Below are positions 1-14,091 of a stretch of DNA of 64,000 nucleotides, piece after piece; position 1 is the first letter of the stretch, and every line of letters begins with the position of its first letter. The notes beneath the pieces were generated by a model. That model made no database searches and had not been told where the DNA came from. It saw only the letters and a program-made list of their open reading frames with translations. Source of the stretch: Druceiella hillmani (taxonomy: Eukaryota; Arthropoda; Insecta; Lepidoptera; Hepialidae); NCBI GenBank assembly GCA_039881145.1, contig JAYKKI010000038.1, positions 899,001-963,000 on the forward strand, in the 5' to 3' direction. A program made the position numbers and the translations under genes.

Positions 1-67
1 CGTGCACGAGGCATGTTTACGCTACAAAATAATACGTTGAAAACTTATCGACACAAGACTACTGAAG

Positions 68-288
68 ACTTTATTAATAATTGGCTAAATTCCCTCTCAT
101 ATAGGAGAGGAGAGTGGTAATATAGCCTCTCTGTCTTCTCAGTTGTCAATCTACCCGTTTTCATCTTTATTACTTATCCGTAAGATATAACTTATTTACA
201 ACGTTAGAACGGTTGGACTCGTTATTACTTAATATCTGGTAGGAATGTGTACATATCGAAATATGTAAGGATTCTTGCAAACAGTTTT
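68..288 (+). repeat. Dispersed repeat, copy A
   Basis: This stretch aligns by eye with 42282-42535 on the same strand. Shared blocks include a run around 160-200 (TTTTCATCTTTATTACTTA), the block ending ACTCGTTATT near 225, and ATATGTAAG near 270. The two copies differ by many substitutions, and copy B carries an extra palindromic insertion. No coding potential is visible. It is probably part of an old transposon whose ends I cannot define. The copy at 42.3 kb lies next to a mariner-like transposase relic, so it could be non-coding sequence of that element, but this is inference. Confidence 0.6.
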
Positions 289-292
289 CAAG

Positions 293-311
293 TATATATA
301 TATATATATAT

Positions 312-358
<47 letters not shown>

Positions 359-370
359 TGTGTGTGTACA
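293..370. repeat. (TA)n microsatellite with (TG)n edge
   Basis: A long TA dinucleotide run interrupted by TACATACA and ending in a short TG run. The open frame crossing it on the minus strand encodes Tyr-Ile repeats and is not a gene. Confidence 0.95.
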
Positions 371-1146
371 GAATGTGAATTTCAACAAGTGTGTAATCAT
401 AGGTGTAATCAAATAAGTCTAAAAATTATCCCACGGCAAATTTGGTAACAAATTAAATAAGTGCGACCTAAGGATCGGTCTACTTTCATCGGTTAAGACA
501 TTGGACATAAAAAAAACAGTTATTATGGGAAAGACAGACATTTTTAAAATACCAACCTATGAATCATTTATTTGAAACAGATACCAGAAATCCGTCTCTT
601 ACAATATTTTGCAATATAAGTAAATATAGTTATTAAAAATATTTTTTCCCGTTTTATATGTCTTGTGGAGTATCATTTGAAGAATCTTGTAATGAGGAAT
701 ATAACAATATACTAATATATTTTTCAAATATTTTAAATTGCGTATGTTAGAAAATATTCTAAAAATGCATCCAAAAATATAGTATATCGCCCCTTACATA
801 CGAATTAAGCCAAGAATCTCGAAAAAAATGTAATATGATCCGACTAGAAGATTACGCGAAAGAATTATCATAAAACTTATAATTTTTTAAATACGTCCAT
901 AGTTTTCCGCCAATCGTTTTATACTGTTATACGCGTTGCAATATATTTACGTTGTAAAAAATTTATACTTGTATGATTGCCAAGTCTACGGGGGCTTGAA
1001 GTGCAGGTTCTACTCGCGCTTGACAGGTTTACTTAATGAAAATATGGGTAATTTAACTGTAATCTTTTCGGTTCTCTTCGCAAGGGTGTATTTACATGAG
1101 GTAATAATACAATAGAAAATACGATGCACAGTTTATAACCCATCAT

Positions 1147-1195
1147 AGTTCATAGTTACTGCGAACTAATAGCACAGTTCATAGTTACTGCGAAC
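1147..1195. repeat. Short direct duplication, 20 bp twice
   Basis: The 20-bp string beginning AGTTCATAG and ending GCGAAC occurs at 1147-1166 and again, identically, at 1176-1195. The identity suggests a recent slippage or patch duplication. Confidence 0.85.
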
Positions 1196-2207
1196 ATTGG
1201 GAACGAGTGATACAAGGCACTTTGTGAACGACCTAGAAGGTAAATTCTTTGCAAAGCGGTTACTTGAATTACCACCTTAAACAGATAACGTATTATGAAA
1301 GTTTTAATACAAAAATTTTGGGGCTAAAGTTAATCTGCAGTCATTAATTTATAGATTTTTAGACAATCATACCGGCCCCCCGCGTTACAGATCAGATTCT
1401 TTACAAAGTATGATCCAAAATATGCAGATCCGTAAGAGAATCAAGGTCACGAATAGGCCGACTGTAGAAAGATTTTCGAATGGCGACTACACTCTGGAAA
1501 GCGCAGAGTGGAACATCCCCCATATGTAGCATGATGATCTGGAAAAATAACTGGAAGCCATAAGATGCACTGGATCGATCTTTGTTTGAAATTTTCTTCT
1601 TCCTTTTTATGTTTTCTCTAATTATAATTTTGTTTATATCAATTTGTCCTATTATTTTGTACACGTACTGTAATTCTAGTTGATTTTAAGAGAATTCTTC
1701 TGTAAAAATAAGTTCACCAGATGACTATTAATGAAAGTAATAAAAAAATAAGTTTCTTTTAAGAACTTAAAATGTTTTTTTAATACGTGCCGACAAATAG
1801 GAGTCTAGGCACTTTTCACTCGTTGCCTTGTTTTGTAGATTGTTTTTTATTTTATAAACTAATTTTATTTTGATTTGAAACACCTTTGTTTGCCGTCATT
1901 ATTTCATTGAGTACTCACTTTGTCACCATCTTGTTTCAGTTTCAAATATTGTAGGAACAAGATGTACATTGAGAAGTGGTGAATGGAAAGAGTAAAGCAT
2001 CAATCTTTGCAAAAAAAACGTATGTAAAATTTCACATTGATTGAAAATCAGTAAAACGTATGTAATTACTTGTTATGAGTCATTCATGGTTATGAGTCAT
2101 TTAATTAAATCATGTAGTAGTGGTAGAATACTGACAAAAACTATTTTTCTTTTTTAATATTTTGTCATTCTTTTCACATCGAATGCTTTAGGCTAAAGTC
2201 TATGTAC

Positions 2208-2244
2208 TTTCAATTCTTACATTTTAGGAATGTAAGAATTGAAA
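2208..2244. repeat. Perfect 16-bp inverted repeat (hairpin)
   Basis: TTTCAATTCTTACATT at 2208-2223 is followed by the 5-nt loop TTAGG and its exact reverse complement at 2229-2244. No coding context, and no T-run that would mark a terminator. Possibly a transposon remnant. Confidence 0.85.
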
Positions 2245-3220
2245 TTAAGCGCTACACTATTTATATTAAACGCTAGTATTATTTATTTCTATGGTGTATT
2301 GGGTTATTCACGAGTTTATAGCATACATTGCATCACGTGGATCTAAATTTGATTCCAAATCACTCGTCGATAGGGACTTAACTAATTTTCTGATTAGTTA
2401 TATTAGCTCGTAGCAATAAGTTCACCATGTGTAACAGCTGTATACATAAACGTATATAAATAAATAAAAAAAATATTATTAATTAGATAATGAAAATTGT
2501 ATTTTCCGCCTTATTACTTACGATTGGGTTAGCTTACTTGGCAATAGTTTGATCACAACATTGAAACTGAAACGACCCACATCAAGATAAACAATTTCAA
2601 TCTTTCCTTTCCGTACTTCGAGTAAGACATACGAAGTGGTACGCAAAAAGAGTTAAAGTTACCTATAAATCCATCTCCCGTAATTGGCAGTTTGGGTTTG
2701 TATAACTTGACAATATTTAAATAAAATTTTTTCGGTTTACTTGAGTGGTCAATTTTAAGAAATATCGACAACTGTGACCCTGCTTTGTACATGTTTCGAC
2801 ATACACTTAGCTCTGTTTTGTGTATATTTGTTTGAACGAGGATATTCTTTTATAATATTAAAAAGGGAGTTTGATAGGAATGTCTACAGTTTAACACAAA
2901 ATGTTATGTTTTAAAGGATATTATTGATATACTATAAATTGGTTTACATAACCGGTTAAAGCTTTTAGTGAATTGGGAATTCTTATATTTCTATAGCTTC
3001 AGTAATGGTTTAGGTACCTTTGTAAAATAAATTACAATATATTAAGGTATTATGAACTATTTTTGATTACCATACCTACACTATGAGTACGTACTATTAT
3101 TTCTTATGAAAAAAGAAATTATTCTAAAGCAAAGCATATAATTAATATAAGTCAAAAATGTTATCCAGATTTACTTGACAAACTCACACTCCAGTATTAT
3201 TTAGTGTAAAATACATATAC

Positions 3221-3247
3221 ACACAAATACACATACACACACAAATT

Positions 3248-3279
<32 letters not shown>

Positions 3280-3284
3280 TATAC

Positions 3285-3355
<71 letters not shown>

Positions 3356-3360
3356 CATAT
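3221..3360. repeat. (TA)n microsatellite with CA-rich left edge
   Basis: Compound tract: CACACAAATACACATACACAC-type sequence leading into more than 100 bp of TA repeats broken by several TACATA units. It creates a spurious minus-strand frame at 3201-3392. Confidence 0.95.
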
Positions 3361-3937
3361 GCAATGTATTTTACATTCATATAACTTTCCAAAACTTATA
3401 GTGTTTTACAGGTAGTGTTAATAGTAATTGTACTGAAAAAGAAATAGAAATTATTCTGCCAAATAAGGTTTTTTTTACAAACCTAGGACAACTTTCTTTT
3501 ATGTGTTCTACTAGTAACTCAGCAAGATTTAAAACTACACAAGAAAATTTTATTTTGAGTAATCTTTTACTCTTACTACGGAGACGAAAAAGCAATGTCG
3601 TTTGAAATAAACTTATGTAAAAAAGTCTGTCATTCACACATATGATACTGTTTTTGTTGAAACTGTATTAAATATCATATTATTCAAAGTAACAAGAAAT
3701 AATTAAAATATTGTTGTCAGTTGTCGGCCCCTAAGTTTTAATGTACTTCAGATATAAGAAAATAACATGAACAGTTGCAATTAAAATTACAGTGGAAAAT
3801 TAAAAAAGAAGAACGAGAGGTATCGTGGGACACTCGATTGGAATGAAGTTCCTTACGCTATATTTTATGTATTAAGTAACAGATGCAATGAAATAAGTTA
3901 ATAAGTTTGAAAGTATATAAAATAATTGAAGGAATTG

Positions 3938-3975
<38 letters not shown>

Positions 3976-6900
3976 CCTATGGGAATAAAAAAAATTTCAG
4001 CATAATAAAAAATAATGAAAACATTGTTAATTTTAAGATATGAAAAAATAATGATGGCAATAAAGCGATCCGAGCAACATCTTTTAATTAAACAAAACTT
4101 GTATAACGCATGATTTAATATTGCTATCACTTAATATATGTGCACACTTTTGTCGACGCAAATAAAAGATGATACCAAAATTTAGGTTTAAAATAAATCT
4201 ACCACTTGTTTTCACTTTAACACTGGTACTAACCTGACTTCATCATCACTATCATCAATTCCTACTGAACCATTTTCACAATTAATTCTTTATTGATAAC
4301 AATAATACGAGTTTGAAGTTTGACGTTTGTGAATAGTGGAGAGATGTTACGAGCATTATGGCGTGCACGGATTGATAAACACACACCCTTAAACGAATAC
4401 GGCTGATGCACACGCCGCACGTATATACCGTAGTAATATATCTACACATTGACATATGCTTGTGAACGAAATTGTCGGTTGAAGTCTTACATTTTTTTTG
4501 GGTGCACTCTCATTCGCTAAGCTTGTAACGTGCGATAAGGAACTTCGTTCTAAAATTAATTACAACTTATAAAAATTACAATTTAATTTTATCGAATAAA
4601 TTGTAAAGACGATTAAATAAATGTGATAAATTTATTATACAGTATGCTAGAGGGAAACGTCCCGCATACCACAGTTGGAAAGCGCGAGTCTTATTCAAAT
4701 ACGAACCGTTTCGATACTGACAGGATTTGTTGAATGCAAACTGTTTCACTTTGCTCAAATGAATACGTGACCCACCTGTTCGCATTATTTTCTTTGTCGT
4801 GTTTTAAAAGCTTTCCTTCTTTCCTTATTAGAATTATTTTATAAGACAACTTTCATTTAATAATAAATCGAATACAAAGTTCTATAGAATGCTAAGGAGT
4901 TTACTCTTATTTGTATTTTACTTTAGTCTTATATATGATCTCACTTAAAAAAACTTTGAGTGGATATTTTAACTTGCGCAATGTACTGGAAGAGGACTGC
5001 AAGTATATTTTATTGGTGATACGAACCACGGTAGTTACGTACACCGGCGGCCACGTTACATTCTGTGATACCAGCATAGTTAAAGTCTTCCTGTGTTATT
5101 TTTTTAAATCGTAAAGTTGTTTCGAGTCTTCATTAAAAGAAGAAATTTTATCACTCGTGAAACGTAAGCGGCGTGTGCTCTATTAACGGTAATCGCGCCA
5201 AAATAGAGTAACCTCTGTAAACTAGATTTTCTTTTAATGAGTTAATAAAACGTATTTTCATGATCAAGAGGTACACAATAAAACATGTCAACGCAACTAT
5301 CGATTCGCTAATTCAGGATTTGAGTGTGATATATTGGTTATAATATTGCACTTATTTTTAAAACTTAACTGGATATATGAAACATGGCGTTTATGCATGG
5401 CAAAACAATAACACACCATTATTAGCTGTTTTGATATTATTTAAATAATTCATGCAAGTTTTATACATACATACATACGCCCCGATGAACATATCCTTGT
5501 AGAGAAAACGTGCTTCTCTCACGCAGGGGCAATGTCTCTTTAAAGTAACTGAGGTTTCCGAAAATTAGCAAGATTCATTACCCAAGAAAAGAAGTAATCA
5601 GGAATCTAAAGCATCAACATATTATCTTATAAAATTTAATCTGTTTTTTCTGAGTCGATTACTGACCAGCATATGAAGATAACGTAGAGCAGCTATTCTA
5701 TTAAAAATACGTTAAAAATAGTTTAGATAACGTTTGGTGGAATGACAGTTTTCTTTATTAATCAATTACCTATTAAGGAAATGTATCTGTCCTGTTAAAT
5801 GTTGTGAAGTTGAGCAGATCATTTTCGTTTTTCTAATGTGTTGCAAAAATAACTACATTAGTCCTAACATAAATATTAGGCTTTAATACTTTTTACTCAC
5901 TTTTTTCAGTTTTATACTTTATTTACTTTTACACGATGAAAAAATAACCATTTTTTGTTAAATTAATAAAATGATCGCAGTGACTATATTAATCAATGTC
6001 ACGAAGAACCGCTTCGCGTAGCGAAGAAAATACACGCTAATTGTAATGCTTACGAGAAGAGCGCAAAGATGCGCAGCACGATTCATTTAGACAGAATTTA
6101 AATTTTTCCTTAACGAGTCGGAGAATAACATAGGATGTTTTTGATACTTTTTAAAACAGAAGCCGGGAGAAATTAGAATTCTCAGGAAGCGATACGACTA
6201 ATAATATTAAAATTTCAGAATTATTGAATAAAAATACAGTACCGTTAAAAATACAGGGCACCGAAAAACTGAATAAAATTAATTCATTGAGCCACGGAGA
6301 TATTAATAGGATATGATATCGTTAAAGGAATTTATTTCATGTTTTACAAAAGCACGATATAATAGATATGTTTTTTATTAACTATATTTGACTATAAATT
6401 ACCAGAATATTAAAATATAAAACAATAGACTTACCATTCAAGTTTTTCGATTTCTGTTTACGACTGGTAAATAGTATTTATTTGTAATAAGTGAATGTTT
6501 TATGTTTAATTAATATTTAGTTTTTACACGTGAGCTTAATATGAATAAAGTAATTACGTGATTCTACAATTATATACAACATTGGTTCTTAGGATTTCAA
6601 TGACAGCGGAAATTAGATAATTTTATTACAGACTTAAAAAAGTCCATTTTCAAATTCATAAACGTAAACATTTGATCGGCTGAACTTTACTCTGATAAAC
6701 CTTGATTATAATTTTTTTTTTGAAAATTAAGTGCACTATGAATTAACATATAATTGAGGGCACAGATTTGAAAGGAAAATTGCGTTGCTGCTAACAGCAA
6801 CAGCGGCAGTGTGGTATTAAAGTTTGAGATTTAATGATTTTTACATTTTTTCCAAAACAAAAGGAGTCTACGAAACGAAACAAATTTACGAAAGCTAGAG

Positions 6901-9429
6901 AGGGAATAAATATCCTCCCGATACCTTATTACATATACTTACATAATTATTTTTCGTGTAAATATGGTTTTTTTACATAAATAAGTATGTGTTTTAGAAT
7001 AACTGACGTATTAATTTATTTACTGGTTCGTAGTTTTTAGGCTAAACTTTTAGTTCCGATTTTACTTTATATAAAAGATTGTTCATCCTTTAACATGTAT
7101 TTTGGGTGTACTGACCATATTTTATGTTTATTTTTAGGACAAGTTATATCCAATAATTTTGGTAAAATATTACAACTAATTAATTTCTTTTTACAAATTA
7201 CATATCTGTTGATTTCTTAAAATTAATCTCAGTTGGAAGTACTTTAATATTGTTTGGAATGTAATAAGTTTTATAGGCACCTATTTAATGAAGAATGTTT
7301 TCAAAACCTTCCTTCAATTTTTAGCCTTTGAACAGACTTATTTTATCGTGTCTTATAGAAGCTATGTAGATTTATAAATAATATTAGCAGTAGAGCACCG
7401 TATATATGCTTATTCTTACTTTATATTAATAGCATTCTTACCTTAAATATGATGGAAGATATATATGCAGAAATAACATTTTGCTTTAAAAAATAAGAAA
7501 TAAATGTTATAATAATCCACTTCGCTTGAAGACAAATAAGGTCTTTTGGAAGTCTGACTTTAAATTCTAACCGAGGATACATTTCTAAGTTGAAATTTGC
7601 AAAAAGGTAAAATTTTTTACACCTCTTACGGAGTACCGGATTATTAATTGTCATATACTCTTATTGCTATATCTATATTTAATTAAAAAGTTTATTATAC
7701 TTAAACTAAACGTTTAATTATGTATTCATACAATGATTTTTTTCATAATACACCTTTAAATCTAAGTTCTTTAAATTCTGATTAAGAAACAACTTTAGAT
7801 AGAAAATATATTGCCTTGAGATGATTTTATGTGACAAATTACTGACTCGAGCGCTGACAATTTTTCCCATTGAACCTAAGGAACCTAGGGCAATTTGAGG
7901 TTTTCAAAATGACTTGAAAGATTGATTGAGTTAATAAAATAAATATACATTAAGTCGTTGTTTCACAAATAGAAGCGACAAGTATTTAATTTATTAAGCA
8001 AAGTGACATCATATTATGTGCCAATATAGAGCACTTTTATTTCCCAGTGATCCCGTATTTTAAGAAAACCTACGCTTTTTCCCGACATAAACATGACCCA
8101 TGGAAATATTTGTATAAATATATTCGAATCTGAGAAATCAACGCATAAACAATAAATAATTCAAATAAAACAAAAATTCTAGAAATATGGTGCAACATAC
8201 AAAACAAGTGCTATGTGTAACTTGTCTTGAAAGAAAGTAATCGCAACGTTCGTCAAATGATTGAACTCGTCATTTGTTTCTATTCAATCCAATGATGCTA
8301 TGGCGTAAAATATTAATTGATTTCGATAGGATTTATAGATCCATAAGTAAATAGAAAAGAAAACTAACACTTATAGAATCTATTCGTGCCCTACTGTCTG
8401 TCAGCAAAAGTCATTTTTTCTAAGAGACCGTCTTAGCAATCTAGCAAGAGAAAAAATATTTGTCTGACAATTTTAAAGAGCTAATTTATTAAAAAAATGC
8501 TAATATTTTTATATATAATATTTTTAATATACACCCAGCAATTTGAAGCTTTACAGAAAGAAATTGGTAATGATCATAAAGATGATAAAGAAAAAATAAA
8601 AAAGAAATGGTTGCCTCTCTTTTCACAAGGAAACTTAACGTGATTTGATCAAAGAATTGATTGATTAAGTATGGATACCTTGACTAAATGTTTTAAAATG
8701 TAACCATATATGCCATGTGAGAAATTTTACAAATTACTACCAGGCTAATATTTTGACTATGAAAACCCGTGGTGTGCTGGATTGTTCACAAGGCATATTA
8801 TCCGAATCCGGAACCGAGCCTGGCCGCTCGTTGAGGGACTGGACCGGTATTCTAGGACCGGCTACAAGAGATTGCTCTCATAGCAATACCGGTTAGATAA
8901 ATTAAGGTACAAAAATAAATTAATAAGTACCGGAACTTTTAAAAGTTAGGTAAGCGCCAACGATTTAACTGAATTCATTACACCTCAATAAACATATTTT
9001 AAATTCAAAATGAATGGTGTGGATAACGCAATAACAAAATATAGTCAATAAAGTCTCGATAATTTAGCTTTTCGATTATGTTTTAAAATGAAAGTCTGAA
9101 CACAAATATTCCGGTCAGTTTATCGAGGACTTATTGACGAACTCGGATTTATAAATGAATTTTTCATGTTCATACCTTATGGTTAACCCCGTATTACTGA
9201 GGATTACTATAGTATTGGAATAGCTTCTCCCATTGCACTATATTACAGTAAAAGAGAAGGGTTCTTAGGATACCTAGGTTACACATATTCTTCACTATTT
9301 TTATAATATAAATATTAAATATGCACGGCCAAAATTGCATAAAGATTTTAAGTTTTAGCGAAAGTTATATGTTAAATTGACTTACTTAAAATGTAAATAA
9401 TATTTAAAAATTTTTTGAAATGTTAAAAG
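3361..9429. other. AT-rich spacer without recognisable genes
   Basis: About 6 kb with no motif-bearing frame on either strand. It contains the (TA)n tract at 3939-3974 and a short CATA run near 5464-5478. Somewhat GC-richer patches occur at about 4330-4790, 5020-5070, 6000-6090 and 8760-8900. The frames at 4576-4785 (minus), 4911-5114 (plus) and 7421-7654 (minus) were read and gave no family assignment. Confidence 0.55.
3939..3974. repeat. (TA)n microsatellite
   Basis: Uninterrupted TA run of about 36 bp. Confidence 0.95.
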
Positions 9430-9689
9430 AAATAAAATGAATCTACCTGATGTAGTATTATTTTTATTTTCTTTACCACGACCTAGGTTCGTTGTATTAC
9501 AACATCTTCAGGTGGACTATTAGCAAAGAGAGCAGATATTTACTAATAGCCCACCTGAAGACGTTGTAATACAACGAAACCTAGGTCGAGGTAAAGAAAT
9601 TAAAGAAAGTAGAAATAATACTACATCACATAGTTTCATTTAATTGTGAATAATGAATTTCTACAAAATTAACGTCAAATATATTCAAT
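9430..9689 (+). mobile_element. Foldback (palindromic) element, copy 1
   Basis: The most complete inner palindrome of the family. The left arm runs from ATGAATCTACCTGATGTAG through CCACGACCTAGGTTCG to TCAGGTGGACTATTAGC. The right arm repeats this as its reverse complement (CTAATAGCCCACCTGAAG onward), ending TACATCACATAGTTTCATTT and a tail closing in ATATATTCAAT at 9689. The left copy of that outer tail (about 40 bp) is missing. There is no coding capacity, so this is a non-autonomous snapback or MITE-like element. Relatives lie at 20235, 30934, 58805 and 61440. Confidence 0.85.
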
Positions 9690-10960
9690 AGTTAAAAGAA
9701 ATATTTTGTATGAACTCATGCAAAACTTCGTAAACTCATTTTACATTCTCACTCCATTTAATAGTATATCTATCTGTATTATAGACTTGTCAATTATTAA
9801 CATAATTCTTCAGTAATATCTAACATTCCCTGTTTTTTTTAATGGAGTAAAAAGTAAGAATAATATATTTACATGTATATTAAAGTTTCGTTTGCTAATT
9901 TTATTATAAGAATATAGAAAACAAAAAATAATTAGTCAATGCTTTAATTTTTTTGTTATCCTTATAGTATCAAATGTATTGACAGGGTAGTTATGTTATT
10001 AATACTATCTCGCAGTTACTAGTTTTTTCGATTTTACATTAATTTTCTGATCTGAAATATTTATGTCTTTGGCACGAATTGCGCTACACATATATTTCGC
10101 CATAAATTAATTAAATAATTCTACCTCGAGGTCTAAGTGTTTCGGTTTAAATAAAGGTGCCAGTAAAAGTTAGGAAATTTCACAGTGTAAAGTTATTCAT
10201 TTTATGGGTTGTTCATATATATCGAATTGACAAATCATTGTCTTGCGGTATTTAAATATTATTCTTTTATTAGTTTTAAAAAAGGACCTTAAATTTGAAA
10301 CTAAATAAATTAATCGGAAAATAGCTGTTCATTATTTTACTAAATTTTTTCTTGTTAAATTTTTATCAAAGGAAATAGCACTACTAAATCGAAATATAAA
10401 GCAAGTATTTAAAATATTACTTTGCTTATGAATACACGTTATATCACTAAATAGCGCTACTTCAACTACTTGTGCAATTAACATGTGTAATCCGGCAAAA
10501 TGTTATTTTTTATGGAAAAAATCCACTTTAGAACCAGGAATACATCGAATTTTTTTTAAAATCATATTAATGAATATACATTAAAGGTTTAAATGCGGTT
10601 ATAACGAGGAACGTTTTTTTTAAACCATATGAAAGGACAAATTTTGATGACTACAAAGTGAAATGAATGCTACAAAATATATAAAAAATATATATCCCAT
10701 TATACAAATAGACTTTGTTGTTTCCTGAATGTTGGCACAATTTAAACAAAACGTAGTTGTTTAAATTGACAGGTTAAAAAAATCTTCAATATTCATAATT
10801 AACTTTTGTTATAAATACTTAATAACTCATAACAAATTATGCTTTTAATTGTGTAGTAATTGGTTAGTGATACAAGAATAAGTGAAATAACTAGAACAAA
10901 AGGTTAAAATCTATTCCATTGCAAACAAAATCATCAGGTACAAATTTTTTAAATTGTTTT

Positions 10961-10987
10961 TTTATAATAAATAATATATAATAAATA

Positions 10988-11019
<32 letters not shown>

Positions 11020-11021
11020 AT
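10961..11021. repeat. AT-rich TA/AATA microsatellite
   Basis: A run of ATAATAAATAATATATA-type units followed by pure TA with two TACATA breaks. Confidence 0.85.
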
Positions 11022-11885
11022 TCTTTTTAGTAAGTATTATTCGTAATAAAACAGACATAAAAATATATATAAATAGACTTTAGATAGACCATTCCTATAT
11101 TTTGAATTATTAAGTCTATAATAGTTTTATTAGTGACGATACAAGGGAAAAATAATAATATCGTATTATCAATTATTTGGATAAGTTTATTTTAAAAATC
11201 GATGGTATTATTTTTTATAATCTTAGATTTTTGGACGAATTAGGGGTGTTAAACATTTTTAAATGGGAATAAATTTTATTTACGAATTACAAACAACTTT
11301 GATTTTGAATTGAAACTGATTTATTCTTCTTTTCTTTTTTCTATCCTTCTTTTGTGAAACTATGCAAATGACAGGGATAGTTAGATAAGTCACATTCACC
11401 ATCTATCGCTAAGAATGGTATTTATGCAGTATTTTTACATTCCTTATGTTTATCGTAGTGATGATGCATTTCTATGTTAATGACTTATGACAATTTTTAA
11501 CCTAAATGCGCCCGCCGTGCTCAAACGAGGATCCTTTCAAACCTATTCTCAGCATTTTTATTTATTATGATTAGCCAGTGTTGAAGACTAAATCACAAAG
11601 TTTAATAGTGCGTCTGTATTGTCATTGTATTCAAATTATAAATAATCTCTTACTGTTACAATTTTTGAGGCTGAAGTTTATAAGTTGGTGAATCGTCGTG
11701 GCTACGAAATGGTGTTTTTTTTAAATATATTTACTTCATAGGTTTTATATTTTTAAATATTTTTACATACTTTTTATATTTTTTACTTTACCTTAAAGAT
11801 AAGGTGGAATAAAATATAGCGTTTTGTGCGACGTGAAAAGATGATTTATGTTAATCACTAATTGGGGACAGCGGACACACAAATA

Positions 11886-11888
<3 letters not shown>

Positions 11889-11921
<33 letters not shown>

Positions 11922-11928
11922 GTATATA
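11889..11928. repeat. (TA)n microsatellite
   Basis: TA run of about 40 bp, then ACATATGTATATAT. Confidence 0.95.
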
Positions 11929-14091
11929 TTCTTTGCTGGCTTACAATGTAGCATAACCATTTCGTAAAAGACTACTATTGGTAACTTACAATAAAGGGAT
12001 GGGCAAACCGATCAGTCTATTTTGATGTATCGTATTTTTATCCACGCTAAAAAGTGGATGGTAGGTGTTGCTTTCGCATAAATTTGATTTAGCAAGTAGC
12101 AATGCCTCGCGTTTGCACATGATGACGTAAATATGGACCAACTTCAGTTTCAACGTAGCATTGCATGCCATTGTATAAGACAAAATGTTGATCGACGTTC
12201 CCGTCCATCAGCCTTTCTGATGCGTTTAGATTATGATGGCGTAGGTAACTTTTCACAAAAGCTAGCGAAATAATTGCCATGCACTTTTGTCACAGTAAGG
12301 TAGCAGTATAAAAAGTGCTTAAAAACACTATATTGAGAAGCCATATTTTGAAATTTTTCATACCGAATGAGGCCAGAACGGGGACGGCAATTCTTTTCAT
12401 ATATAATATAAAAATATAAATTTGATTTCTTATTGAAACTCCTTAATTTTCATTTAATAATTTAGTTTATTTCATATTTCCACGCCACATTTAGCGGTAG
12501 GCGTAAATTGGTTAAATTTCTGAAATAAAAAAAAATAGGTAATTGATGCACTATTACGGATTAATCTGCGCTATTTACTGATAATAGATATTGCATATTC
12601 ACAAACAGACCACATCTTAGCACCGAACGTTTTGCAAATGATATTCTTTCAAATTTATTTAGGAATAAGTTCTATATTTCATATAAATTGATCTCTATAT
12701 CTTTTTTCTCAGAAATAATTTTAAATATATATTTTTATACTGGATTCCTAAATAATCTAAGGCTCGATTGACAGTTGACTCCAGAAATATAATTTTTTTG
12801 AGCTTGCTCAATTCCTACGCTACTTACCTTGCTAAGTTCTACTCTTCAATTATATTCATTAAGACAGTGTTTTTATTGTACAAAAATTCAATTTTTTTAC
12901 TGCATACTTTATTTATACAATAAATTACTAACATTTAAATCTTTAGAATAATTAAGACCAGAATAAAATCCTGAAATTCAAAGATCTTGAATTTGATAAC
13001 CACGTTAATAGGCTTTTTGAATTTTTATTTATTCGACTTGGACCAAATCTCAGCTGCCATATGACATGAATTGCAAGGTTTTGTACGTAAGACACCGAAT
13101 TAAGGTAATTCTAATGAGTGCAAATATGGTTATTCACTTTGGTTATAGAAAGTAACAAATAGAAACGTCCACATATATATTAAAATAAAAATACTTTACA
13201 ACCAAAAAATAAGAAAATGGTAAAAGTTTACGGAAGATCTGAAAATCAGTATTAAAATTGTGCTTGCGGATATTTTACAAGGATGTGCATAACGTTGTTC
13301 TAATTAATTGAAAACTGAACAGAATTGCGAAATATAATGTCTTATTATTGGCTAAATTCAAGAAAAATTGTGCTATGTATCAATTTGAACTATTATAATT
13401 ATGCCTATATCCAGTTTTATAAGAATCTATTCATTTAGTATATGCGTGTTCGAGCATAACCATCGAAATTTTCTTATTTTTAGTGCAATCATGAAAGCTA
13501 TAGTATTAATAGAAATGTTGCTCTGTTTGTTCACATCTTGTAATAATAAATTGTTATTAGGTATTAAAAATGTATTTAAAACTATAAAAATTAAAATTAA
13601 ACTAGAAGGCATGTTACTTAGTTGTAAAATCACTAATATACGCGTAGCAACGCGGTTTCTTGGCGTGTAACAGATTTATAGCCTATGCGTATTATCATGG
13701 TCGCTTACGTTATAAATATAATTAAAATAGGTGTTTTACATTTGTTTAGGAACCAGTCTATGTATTTTGTATTATGTAAATTAGGTCGGTACAGCAATAA
13801 CAAATATCGATATCATTCCAGTTTTAATTTGGATTTCATTCATTGACCAGCTCAACTAATCAGACTATCATTTTATCTTCCACATGCAGCTTTATCAAGG
13901 CAGCATTAGTTATTAATTAACAGTATTTTCCATTTGATATATATAAATTAGAAAAAGAAATGGCTACAAAATGTGGAAGTATCGGGGTCTGATATCGCAA
14001 ATTGTTCTTCTCATTATCTTGGGTTTCCTGCCTTCAAAATCTTAGCACTGGTGGATGAAATGTCTTTTAATGTCATTGGTCCTATTTTTCA

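Larger units (their letters stand above)
371..3220. other. AT-rich spacer without recognisable genes
   Basis: No recognisable protein motif was found on either strand. Two short structures stand out. One is a 20-bp direct repeat at 1147-1166 and 1176-1195, spaced 29 bp apart. The other is a perfect hairpin at 2208-2244. Open minus frames at 1401-1664 and 2553-2792 have no motif I recognise and are treated as chance. Confidence 0.6.
9690..14091. other. AT-rich spacer without assigned genes
   Basis: Contains (TA)n tracts at 10961-11021 and 11889-11928. The segment at about 11990-12290 is slightly GC-richer, with two overlapping minus frames (65 and 63 codons). These show no family motif I recognise. 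The overlapping frames at 13401-13670 (plus) and 13427-13633 (minus) also lack recognisable features. Confidence 0.5.

Noticed and set aside
1401..1664. 87-codon minus frame near a GC-rich stretch
   Set aside because: Considered as a LINE C-terminus, but no conserved WN.LP or FxxYADD-type block is present.
8760..8900. GC-rich island with ACCGGTATT and AATACCGGT in inverted orientation
   Set aside because: The arms are only 9 bp and 33 nt apart, with no further pairing; not enough for an element call.
11986..12280. Overlapping minus frames of 65 and 63 codons in a slightly GC-rich patch
   Set aside because: No motif recognised in any frame, and frames end quickly on both sides; not enough to call a gene.
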